This document shows positions 6,799-14,370 of a stretch of 38,696 nucleotides of DNA, one piece after another. The notes under the pieces are model-generated. The model did not search any database, was not told where the DNA came from, and was given only the letters and a program-made list of their open reading frames with translations. The translations under genes were made by a program, and so were the position numbers. The stretch spans positions 1 to 38,696 of the forward strand of contig JBJKSB010000057.1 in the NCBI GenBank assembly GCA_046704385.1, in the 5' to 3' direction. This DNA is from GH45 sp046704385. Its GTDB lineage: Bacteria; Bacteroidota; Bacteroidia; Bacteroidales; SZUA-534. Each line of letters begins with the position of its first letter. Position 1 is the stretch's first letter.

Positions 6799-9700
6799 CT
6801 GAAAACCTTAAAAATTATCATATTATTTCTTGTTGTAGGGTTGTCGGCAAAAAGCCAGCAATATTCAAACCTCAGGCAAAAATGGATTTTTGTTTCCGAT
6901 AGTGTGGTTCTCGACACATTTAGTATTATTCCGGAGAGTGAGATAATTCGCGATTCAGAAGGAAATATTTTATCAGATTCATCCTTTCATCTTGATTATT
7001 CGCGAGGTATTCTGTATATCAATAAAATTTCTGATACTCCGAAACAGCTAAACCTAACCTATCGGGTTTTTCCACTTTACCTGTCAAAACCTTACCCGGA
7101 ACATCCGCTGTCACCCAATGATTCTGACCGGTATTATAACGGTAATTTTGTAATTGAGCCAATTAAAACCAATATAGCCGACAATTCAAAAACCGGCATC
7201 CAGGTAAATGGAAATGTTACACGAGGAATTAGTGTGGGCAATAACCAAAATGCTGTATTAAATTCAAATCTGAATATGCAACTTACCGGAGAATTGGCTC
7301 CCGGTTTATTTATTGAGGCCAACTTGTCGGATAAAAATATACCGGTGCAACCCGATGGTTATTCACAACAATTACAACAATTTGATCAGGTGTATATCCG
7401 AATTTATGATTCGGTAAGGACGTTGCAAATGGGAGATGTAGATATCAGAGACAAGAACAGCTATTTTTTGCGCTTCAATAAAAGAGTACTTGGTGGTAAT
7501 TACTGCCAACAGGTAATTAACATTTCACAAGACACCAAAGCATCAACCCAGGTGAGTGCTGCGGTTTCAAAAGGGAATTTCAGCCGGAATGAATTTATGG
7601 GAATTGAAGCAGTCCAGGGTCCTTACCAGCTTCACGGGACGAATAATGAAAGGTATGTAGTGGTTATAGCCGGAACTGAGAAAATATATATTGACGGCGT
7701 TTTACTCGAACGGGGCGAAAATGCCGATTATGTAATTAACTACAATACGGCGGAATTAACATTTACCCCAAAACACTATATTTCGCGGAACAGCCGTATT
7801 ATTGCTGAGTTTGAATATTCTGATAAAAACTACAACCGCTTTTTATTTTATACCAAAAACCAGGTAAAACATAAAAATCAAACTTATTCAATACAATATT
7901 TTACTGAAGGGGATGCAAAAAATCAACCGGTTAACCAGGTGCTTACTGATGAGCAGAAACAAGTTCTGGCCACTGCCGGCGATGACCCGATAAAGGCTGT
8001 GGTTCCCAATATCGACAGTGTGGCTTTCGATAAAAACAGGGTCCGGTATAAATTGACTGATACCCTGGTGGCTGGAGTTTGGTACGATAGTGTGCTGGTT
8101 TATTCCACAAATTCCGACAGTGCATTTTATCAGGCTGGATTTGCGCTGGTAGGTGAAAATTCCGGAAATTACCAGGAGATAATCAGTGCTGTAAACGGTA
8201 AAGTTTACCAATGGATTGCACCGGTTAATGGGGTTCGGCAGGGAAATTATGAACCCGTACAATTGCTAATTGCTCCGCAAAAAAAGCAGATGCTGGTAGC
8301 CAGTACAAAAATTGGTTTGGGCAAAAATACCAACACTACGCTGGAATTGGCTTATTCTGAAAAAAACGACAACACTTTTTCTGAAAAGCAAGATGTGCTG
8401 CGCAAAGGTTGGGCGATGAAAAATGCAATTGAAAATACAAAATCCATTAATGCAGGAAAGCTTTCGTTGGGATTAACATATGAAATTACCAGTAAAAATT
8501 TTAATCCGGTTGAGCGATATAAAAATGCTGAATTTAACCGCGACTGGAACCTCGTTCGCCCTGTTTTGCGTGATGAATATTATATACAGGGAAATGCAGG
8601 AATTTCAAATAAAACAAGTTTATCGGCAAATTTGCAAACGGAATACCTGGGTTATGGAAGCGATTACCATGGATTTAGAAATTCATTGAACTCGCATGCA
8701 GAATTTCTAAAATTTAATTTTGATGGCAAAGCCAGTTTTTTAAGTACACAGGCTGCGGGGTACGACACAAAATTTTATCGTCACAATATTAGTTTATCGC
8801 GTCCGGTGTGGAAATTGAAGCTGGGAGCAAAACATGATTTTGAAAATAACCTGATGAAATTGCAGGCCAATGATTCGTTAGGGACTCTAAGCCGGAAATA
8901 CAGCCAGGCTGATGCCTATATCAGTAACCGCGACAGTTCTGAAAATACTTTTTACCTGGGATACCGGAACAGGATTGATTATTTGCCTTTTAACAACGCC
9001 ATAACTCCGTCGACTGAAACTAACGATATAATTGTAAATACGGCATGGAACACCAATAAAAAGAACAGACTGAAAACGAACCTTACGTGGCGCGATCTGA
9101 ATATCTTAACTGAAGGAATAGAGACTGACCAAAAGAATGAACAAAACCTGCTGGGCCAAATTGATCATCAGTTTAAAAGCGATAAAAACCTGCTGAATAT
9201 TTTCACCTTTTACGAGCTGGGGACAGGACTTGAAAACCGGAAAGAATTTTCGTATCTTGAAGTTGAACCGGGCCAGGGAATCTACCAGTGGATTGATTAC
9301 AACCAAAATAGTATACCTGAACTCAATGAATTTGAACTATCACCTTTCCCTGAAGAGGCAAACTATATCAGAATTTTTACGCCAACCAGCGATTATATAA
9401 AAGTATACTCGCTCCGATTTAACGAAACGCTGAAAATTGATCCATCCAGAGCCTGGCGTGATGCCACTGGGATTAAAAAATTAATGTCGCATTTCAGTAA
9501 TACATTTACATACAGGGTGTCGCACAAGCATTCACAAAACGATATTCTTTCGCGTCTGATGCCTTTTCCAGGATACATTATCGATACTGCTCAAATAAAC
9601 AGGAATAACAGCATCCGCAATGTATTGTCGTTTAATCGTTCACATCCAAAATTCGGAGGTGATTATACGTATTATCAGCAAAATCAAAAAACGCTTATTA

Positions 9701-10242
9701 CCAATGGTTTTGATGCAAGCGATTTTAAAAGTCACGAAATAAATCTGCGCTGGAATATTACTTCGGAAATTATGCTTCTGAATGTTGGCGAATGGGAGCG
9801 CAAAACATTTAGCTCGGAATTTTTTAGCAACAAAAATTATGATATTGAATCAACAGGAGACGAATTTACTTTTCAATGGCAGCCAACCGGCAAATTCCGG
9901 ACTACCCTTATTTATAAAGTAAAAAACCGGCAAAACCTGTCGGGTGTCGAAACGGCCTTATTACAGGAAGTGGGTCCCGAAGTAAAAATAAATGCGCCAA
10001 AGCAGGGAATTATTTCGTTTAAAGTTTCATTGATAATGAACAAATACAACGGCACTTTAGACAACTCTGTAAGTTATGCTATGCTTGAAGGATATCAGCC
10101 GGGAGAGAATTATCACTGGGCTGTTAATATTTCGCGAAACCTGAATAATTTTTTAAGACTCACTTTAAATTATACCGGACGAAAACCGGCTGACAGGGCT
10201 GTAATTCATACCGGTCAATTCAGTTTGAGCGCTTATTTTTGA
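6799..10242 (+). CDS. Large SprA-related outer-membrane/surface protein
   Basis: About 1147 residues. No ATG exists near the N-terminus. A CTG at 6799 gives a perfect signal peptide (basic KTLK, hydrophobic IIILFLVVGL, then AKSQ), whereas the TTG at 6769 overlaps the likely promoter. The N-terminal third has a conserved-looking block: RGISVGNNQN, then a segment with MGDVDIRDKNSYFLRFNKR. It also has a module with IYIDGVLLERGENADYVINY followed by an ELTFT strand and SRIIAEFEYSD. SprA in this window carries a module of the same layout (TAGGIVLQENVDYTVDYN...LKISLE). The rest is strand-rich and ends in an aromatic residue (SLSAYF), like an outer-membrane barrel. It is probably a shorter relative of SprA; the role is unknown. 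No catalytic motif is seen. Confidence 0.75.
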   Translation: MKTLKIIILFLVVGLSAKSQQYSNLRQKWIFVSDSVVLDTFSIIPESEIIRDSEGNILSDSSFHLDYSRGILYINKISDTPKQLNLTYRVFPLYLSKPYPEHPLSPNDSDRYYNGNFVIEPIKTNIADNSKTGIQVNGNVTRGISVGNNQNAVLNSNLNMQLTGELAPGLFIEANLSDKNIPVQPDGYSQQLQQFDQVYIRIYDSVRTLQMGDVDIRDKNSYFLRFNKRVLGGNYCQQVINISQDTKASTQVSAAVSKGNFSRNEFMGIEAVQGPYQLHGTNNERYVVVIAGTEKIYIDGVLLERGENADYVINYNTAELTFTPKHYISRNSRIIAEFEYSDKNYNRFLFYTKNQVKHKNQTYSIQYFTEGDAKNQPVNQVLTDEQKQVLATAGDDPIKAVVPNIDSVAFDKNRVRYKLTDTLVAGVWYDSVLVYSTNSDSAFYQAGFALVGENSGNYQEIISAVNGKVYQWIAPVNGVRQGNYEPVQLLIAPQKKQMLVASTKIGLGKNTNTTLELAYSEKNDNTFSEKQDVLRKGWAMKNAIENTKSINAGKLSLGLTYEITSKNFNPVERYKNAEFNRDWNLVRPVLRDEYYIQGNAGISNKTSLSANLQTEYLGYGSDYHGFRNSLNSHAEFLKFNFDGKASFLSTQAAGYDTKFYRHNISLSRPVWKLKLGAKHDFENNLMKLQANDSLGTLSRKYSQADAYISNRDSSENTFYLGYRNRIDYLPFNNAITPSTETNDIIVNTAWNTNKKNRLKTNLTWRDLNILTEGIETDQKNEQNLLGQIDHQFKSDKNLLNIFTFYELGTGLENRKEFSYLEVEPGQGIYQWIDYNQNSIPELNEFELSPFPEEANYIRIFTPTSDYIKVYSLRFNETLKIDPSRAWRDATGIKKLMSHFSNTFTYRVSHKHSQNDILSRLMPFPGYIIDTAQINRNNSIRNVLSFNRSHPKFGGDYTYYQQNQKTLITNGFDASDFKSHEINLRWNITSEIMLLNVGEWERKTFSSEFFSNKNYDIESTGDEFTFQWQPTGKFRTTLIYKVKNRQNLSGVETALLQEVGPEVKINAPKQGIISFKVSLIMNKYNGTLDNSVSYAMLEGYQPGENYHWAVNISRNLNNFLRLTLNYTGRKPADRAVIHTGQFSLSAYF

Positions 10243-10259
10243 TTAGTTGGAAAAATAGG

Positions 10260-10275
10260 ACCGCCGTCAGGCGGT
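10260..10275. other. GC-rich hairpin after SprA-related gene
   Basis: ACCGCC-GTCA-GGCGGT is a perfect 6-base stem with a 4-base loop, 18 bases after the stop codon. There is no T-run on plus; on minus it is followed by TATTTTT. It may be a weak terminator or stability hairpin. Confidence 0.4.
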
Positions 10276-10329
10276 AAAATATCAAGAGTTAACATTTATT
10301 CGGGCTTTTTACCGGCAAGATATCGGTGG

Positions 10330-10337
10330 TACATTTG
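10330..10337 (+). promoter_or_regulatory. -7 box of yaaA
   Basis: TACATTTG matches TAnnTTTG 62 bases before the yaaA ATG. No TTG is found at the right distance upstream (the region reads CTTTTTACC), so the match is partial. Confidence 0.4.
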
Positions 10338-10399
10338 TAGTTTAAACTTTTATAAAGATTAAGTGTATTTTTAGAAATGATTTTTAAAGACCCGCTTTT

Positions 10400-11167
10400 A
10401 TGTTAACAATACTTTCACCAGCAAAAACACTCGATTTTGAAAATGCTCGAATTGTAGAACAGGAAAGTTTTCCGGAATTTTCCAATAAAGCCGATGAACT
10501 GGTAAAAATTCTTAAAAAATATACAGTTCCCGAATTAATGGATTTAATGAGTATCAGTGTTAAGCTGGCACTACAAACCGAAAAAAGGTTTAAAATTTGG
10601 CAAAATAATCCTCCGGAAGAATTTGCCCGACAAGCCATTTGTGCTTTTAGTGGTGAAGTTTATACATGCTTAAATGTGAGTGACTGGGATAATTCCGATT
10701 TTTCATTTGCGCAGAAGCATATCAGGATTTTATCGGGACTGTATGGTGTGTTGCGACCGCTTGATTATATCAGACCGTACCGTCTGGAGATGGGTAGTAA
10801 ACTACAAACTCATGAAAGTGATAATTTATACAAGTATTGGGGCAACTTAATTACCGACAGTTTACTACGACAGCTAAAAGATCAGGACGGCAATGTGTTA
10901 ATTAACCTTGCTTCAAATGAATATTTTAAATCGATTAATCAGAAAAAAATTAAAGCTGAAATTATAACACCGGTGTTTAAGGATTTCAAAGATGGAAAAT
11001 ACCGAATCATAGTTTTCTACACCAAGCAGGCCCGTGGTTTAATGAGTCGGTTTGTTGTTAAAAACCAACTAAATGAACCTGAACAACTGAAAGAATTCAC
11101 AGATGGAGGATATTATTATAACGACCGATTATCAAAGGGAAACGAATGGGTGTTTACCCGTGATTAG
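10400..11167 (+). CDS. yaaA: Peroxide stress protein YaaA (DUF328)
   Basis: Cytoplasmic protein which in E. coli lowers intracellular iron-driven oxidative damage; the biochemistry is not fully settled. The 255-residue length is typical. Diagnostic motifs are the N-terminal LTILSPAKTLDF, SGLYGVLRPLDYIRPYRLEM in the middle, NLASNEYFKSI, and KQARGLMSRFVVKNQ near the end. The ATG at 10400 gives the canonical MLTILSPAKT start. It converges with dinB across 31 bases with no clear terminator between them. Confidence 0.94.
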   Translation: MLTILSPAKTLDFENARIVEQESFPEFSNKADELVKILKKYTVPELMDLMSISVKLALQTEKRFKIWQNNPPEEFARQAICAFSGEVYTCLNVSDWDNSDFSFAQKHIRILSGLYGVLRPLDYIRPYRLEMGSKLQTHESDNLYKYWGNLITDSLLRQLKDQDGNVLINLASNEYFKSINQKKIKAEIITPVFKDFKDGKYRIIVFYTKQARGLMSRFVVKNQLNEPEQLKEFTDGGYYYNDRLSKGNEWVFTRD

Positions 11168-11198
11168 TGTCAAATAAAGTTTTGGTTGAATGTTGTTT

Positions 11199-12278
11199 TT
11201 AAATCTCCCACTTAAAATCGAATTCCAGTTGAATTACCTCTTGTTCCTCATTCAAAAAGTTTGAAACAGTAACCCCCAATAATCTTATTTTTTGTCCGGG
11301 TACAAATGCCTCGGTAATTAAATCAATCGTAGGAAGCCAAAGGTCGTTGTATTGCATAACCGGTGTAATCAGGGTTTTGCTGCGGGTAATCTGGGTAAAG
11401 TCGTCGTATTTAACTTTGAGCGTGATAGTACGTCCGAATTTTCCCGTACGTTTTACCCGTTCAAAAACTTTACGGGCAATGGGCTCCATGGCTTCTATTT
11501 GTTCGTCGAGAGTAACCAGGTCGGTTAAAAAAGTGTTTTCGCCGCCAACCGATTTGCGTTCGCGATTCGGATTTACTGAACGTTCATCAATTCCGCGCGC
11601 AATCAGGTAATAATATGCCCCGGCTTTCCCAAAACTTTGCGTCAATCTGTGCTCTGACATTTTTTTTAGATCGGAACCGAAAAATATACCCATTTTATGC
11701 ATCTTTTCGGCGGTTACCTTACCGATGCCGAAGAATTTTTCAATTTTCAGTTTATCGATAAATGCTTCAGCTTCCTCAGGTTTTATTACAAACAAACCAT
11801 CGGGTTTTTTGTAGTCGGAAGCTATTTTAGCTAAAAACTTATTGTACGACACACCTGCTGATGCGGTGAGATGGGTTTCCTTAAAAATTCTTTTTTTAAT
11901 TTCTTTGGCTAATAAGGTGGCCGAGGGATTATTCAAATTGTTTTCAGTAACATCCAAATAGGCTTCGTCCAGCGAAAGCGGCTCAACCAAATCCGTTATT
12001 TCGTCAAAAATGCTCCTGATTTGCATTGAAACTGATTTATATTTTTCCATATTTCCGGGTACGAAAATCAGATTGGGACATCTTCGCTGTGCCGTAATTG
12101 AGGGCATTGCCGAGTGAACGCCGAAAACTCTGGCTTCGTAGCTGGCAGTGGCAACCACACCTCGCTTCCCGGCACTGCCGATAGCAATCGGTTTGCCGCG
12201 CAATTCAGGATTATCGCGCTGTTCAACTGCCGCATAAAAGGCATCCATGTCAATATGAATAATTTTCCGAAGCATCAT
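11199..12278 (-). CDS. dinB: DNA polymerase IV (Y-family, translesion)
   Basis: Error-prone Y-family polymerase bypassing lesions. The palm active site is seen in IHIDMDAFYAAVEQ at the N-terminus and SLDEAYLDVTEN around residue 100. The helix-hairpin-helix thumb region (FFGIGKVTAEKMHKMG) and a little-finger domain follow. The C-terminus carries QLEFDF, a plausible sliding-clamp binding peptide. Two adjacent ATGs (12278, 12275) are the likely starts. The longer frame would begin with TTG at 12290, which lies inside the -7 box at 12288-12295. No LexA-type palindrome was recognised upstream. About 360 residues, normal for the family. Confidence 0.95.
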   Translation of the reverse strand: MMLRKIIHIDMDAFYAAVEQRDNPELRGKPIAIGSAGKRGVVATASYEARVFGVHSAMPSITAQRRCPNLIFVPGNMEKYKSVSMQIRSIFDEITDLVEPLSLDEAYLDVTENNLNNPSATLLAKEIKKRIFKETHLTASAGVSYNKFLAKIASDYKKPDGLFVIKPEEAEAFIDKLKIEKFFGIGKVTAEKMHKMGIFFGSDLKKMSEHRLTQSFGKAGAYYYLIARGIDERSVNPNRERKSVGGENTFLTDLVTLDEQIEAMEPIARKVFERVKRTGKFGRTITLKVKYDDFTQITRSKTLITPVMQYNDLWLPTIDLITEAFVPGQKIRLLGVTVSNFLNEEQEVIQLEFDFKWEI

Positions 12279-12287
12279 TTGTTGCAA

Positions 12288-12295
12288 CAAACTTA
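12288..12295 (-). promoter_or_regulatory. -7 box of dinB
   Basis: Minus strand reads TAAGTTTG, a TAnnTTTG match only about 10 bases from the ATG pair, so the transcript would have a very short leader. No TTG is visible at the expected -33 distance. Confidence 0.4.
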
Positions 12296-12412
12296 ATTAA
12301 AAAGGCTTAACCTTATATTTTAAAAATATTTTATAATACATAGTCTGTATAGTTAAACAATATGAAAAGTTGTTCGTATAATTAGCAGTTTTACAGGTTT
12401 AAACTCTGACTT

Positions 12413-13324
12413 ATGGATAAAACTGATGTGCTTCAATTTATTCTGCGATCAAAACAACTTAAGGTAACTGAATTAGATTTGTCGAACAAAAGTATTGATG
12501 AATTACCTGATGAAATTGGTGATATAACGGGATTAAAATCTTTAAATTTATCGTACAACAACCTAACCAGCCTGCCTTCAACAGTTTGTAACCTGGTAAA
12601 TCTTGAAAAACTTCTCTTGACCCGAAATAATATTGGAAAATTGCCGATTGGTATCAGCAATCTTCAAAATCTTAAGATTCTGGATATAGGCTACAATCCT
12701 ATTGTTAAAATTCCACGCGAAATAGGACAATTTTCGCACCTTGAGTCTTTTGATGCCGGATTTTGTGAATTACAGTCGTTACCGTTAGAGCTTACGAATT
12801 TGTATGGCCTTAAAAATTTGAATCTTGAAGAAAATCCCCTGGTTTTTCCACCGCATAAAGTCGTTAAAAGAGGATTGTATGCAGTAATGCATTTTTTAAC
12901 CATCGAAAAACGGAAACAGGAAGCTTCGAGGGTGATGCTTCAGATATTTAATATGCCTGAAAAAATCCAGGCCCCATTCAGGCAGTATATCCGTTATTTT
13001 AACCAGATGGTATCGGAGGCAAACAATAAAGATGTGGTTTTTGATATGAATTTTATAAACCAGGATTTTTACCAGGATATGGATCTTGATGCGGGGGTTG
13101 AAGGATATTTGTATGATATAATGCGATATATTCAGGAAAAAGTTGAAACCCTGAAAATAAAGGGTGAACTTGACAAAGAAGTAACCAAAATATACATTGA
13201 AAGCCGGATGAATGAACTTAAAGCCCGGTTAAATAAATTCAATGAATCGCTCGACGATAAAATTGACGAGATCAGAAAAATGAAAAGAGAAATTAAAGGT
13301 CTGTCGGATTCGTTAAGCGACTAA
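12413..13324 (+). CDS. Cytoplasmic leucine-rich-repeat protein with helical C-terminus
   Basis: 303 residues, no signal peptide or membrane segment. Residues 16-147 hold six leucine-rich repeats of about 23 residues (start points about 16, 40, 63, 86, 109 and 132). The consensus is NLxxLxLxxNxLxxLPxxIxxL, the bacterial/Shoc2-like type; the last repeat is cut short. The remaining 155 residues are helical and charged, ending in a coiled-coil-like segment (about 245-300: ESRMNELKARLNKFNESL onwards). No kinase, GTPase (Roc) or effector motif is seen, so it is likely a scaffold or binding protein. Its TAA overlaps the stop codon of the convergent gene at 13321. Function unknown. Confidence 0.85.
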   Translation: MDKTDVLQFILRSKQLKVTELDLSNKSIDELPDEIGDITGLKSLNLSYNNLTSLPSTVCNLVNLEKLLLTRNNIGKLPIGISNLQNLKILDIGYNPIVKIPREIGQFSHLESFDAGFCELQSLPLELTNLYGLKNLNLEENPLVFPPHKVVKRGLYAVMHFLTIEKRKQEASRVMLQIFNMPEKIQAPFRQYIRYFNQMVSEANNKDVVFDMNFINQDFYQDMDLDAGVEGYLYDIMRYIQEKVETLKIKGELDKEVTKIYIESRMNELKARLNKFNESLDDKIDEIRKMKREIKGLSDSLSD

Positions 13325-13974
13325 TCGAATTTTAAAGTGTCGCCATCCTGAACAATAATAATTCTGGTATCCATAAGTTTTTCGAAAAAATCCTTAAAAT
13401 CCTTTTTTATATCCTGAACATCAGGGTCATTCTGAAAATCGGCATCTTTAAAATCTTCCCACATATGCTGAAAAGAATTTCCTAATGAATCAACTACTTC
13501 ATCCATGTGATGCTTGTCCCATTGGGTGTCAATTTCCTTTGAAAATTCATTAAACAAGCTATCAAGATCAAGATTTGTAAAACCATCGTCATCATCATTT
13601 TTATCAGCATTTTCCCTGTTTTTTTCAGGAGGGGCTACTTTTCTTTCAGGTTCTTTTCTGGGTTCATAGGTAAGTTTTGGCTGAGCTGAATGTTTTGGCT
13701 GGTTTTTCACTTCCGGCTCTTTCCAGCTATCATCAGGAATATTAAATACATAAAGTCCATGGGTGAGCTTTGAATCAATAATTACCTTTTCAGTGGTATA
13801 ATTCTGTACCAGGTTTTCTATGATAACTCTTGCTTCATCAACAGGTTTTATAATGGTGGTATCAAGCATAATCTTTCCATCATGCATTATCTGAACATCA
13901 ATTTCACGGGTTTGCGAAAATCCGTTAAACGTTGATAATATCAAAACAAATAAAAGGTAATAAAGCCGTTTCAT
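13321..13974 (-). CDS. Secreted acidic protein, unknown function
   Basis: 217 residues with a clean signal peptide (MKRLYYLLFVLILSTFNGFSQ, cleavage near residue 20). The mature protein has an N-terminal strand-rich part (about 21-80). A Pro/Lys/Glu linker follows (about 90-125), then an Asp-rich patch (NADKNDDDDGFTNLDLDSLF). The C-terminal part is acidic and amphipathic and ends in the strand TRIIIVQDGDTLKFD. No lipobox, barrel signature or type IX sorting domain is seen. It is tail-to-tail with the LRR gene, the stop codons sharing two bases. I do not recognise the family. Confidence 0.75.
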   Translation of the reverse strand: MKRLYYLLFVLILSTFNGFSQTREIDVQIMHDGKIMLDTTIIKPVDEARVIIENLVQNYTTEKVIIDSKLTHGLYVFNIPDDSWKEPEVKNQPKHSAQPKLTYEPRKEPERKVAPPEKNRENADKNDDDDGFTNLDLDSLFNEFSKEIDTQWDKHHMDEVVDSLGNSFQHMWEDFKDADFQNDPDVQDIKKDFKDFFEKLMDTRIIIVQDGDTLKFD

Positions 13975-14079
13975 GATATGTAAATTTTAAGAAAAGTAAA
14001 TTTATGGAACCTTGATTAAAACAGCAATTATAGTTCGGCAAAAATGGTAAATAAATCGGTAGAAACTAAAATGATGTGA

Positions 14080-14301
14080 TTTACCGTCTGCTTTAGCTGA
14101 CGGATCTGGGTTTATTCTTGTCTTATCCAAGGCTTTAGCCCATTTCAAATGAAAAAGAGTTTTATAATGAAAATCTGGATTCATTGAGCAGGGACTACTA
14201 AAAATCGGGAGTTAAGCTTAAAAAATCACAGGTTGAATGTTGGGCTAAAGCCCTAAAAACTGAAGTTGTGAAATTGACCTTTGGCTCAAGCCAACGGTAA
14301 A
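14080..14301. repeat. REP/MITE-like palindromic element
   Basis: This 222-base stretch, in the 396-base spacer between the secreted protein gene and lepA, begins TTTACCGT and ends ACGGTAAA, an 8-base terminal inverted repeat. Each end is itself a palindrome: CCGTCTGCTTTAGCTGACGG at 14084-14103 and TTGGCTCAAGCCAA at 14281-14294. Inside, GGCTTTAGCCCA (14131-14142) and TGGGCTAAAGCCC (14241-14253) form a second, inverted pair. Palindromes with a GCTTTAGC core are common in Bacteroidota spacers and resemble REP sequences mobilised by RAYT transposases. No coding capacity is seen. The rest of the spacer (13975-14079, 14302-14370) shows nothing clear. Confidence 0.6.
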
Positions 14302-14370
14302 CAAAAGCTAAATTGTCGTATTGATTTTCGAATTAATCGTTCTATTTAAAATTGCCCTAATCAATTTAGT

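Noticed and set aside
10260..10275. Hairpin after the SprA-related gene as a standard intrinsic terminator
   Set aside because: Stem is perfect but no T-run follows on the coding strand; kept only as a hairpin.
12279..12290. TTG start at 12290 for dinB
   Set aside because: It falls within the -7 box, and two ATGs 12 and 15 bases later give the canonical LRKIIHIDMDAFYA start.
12279..12412. Possible LexA/SOS box between dinB and the LRR gene
   Set aside because: AT-rich partial palindromes are present (for example around 12320-12335) but none matches a recognisable SOS operator.
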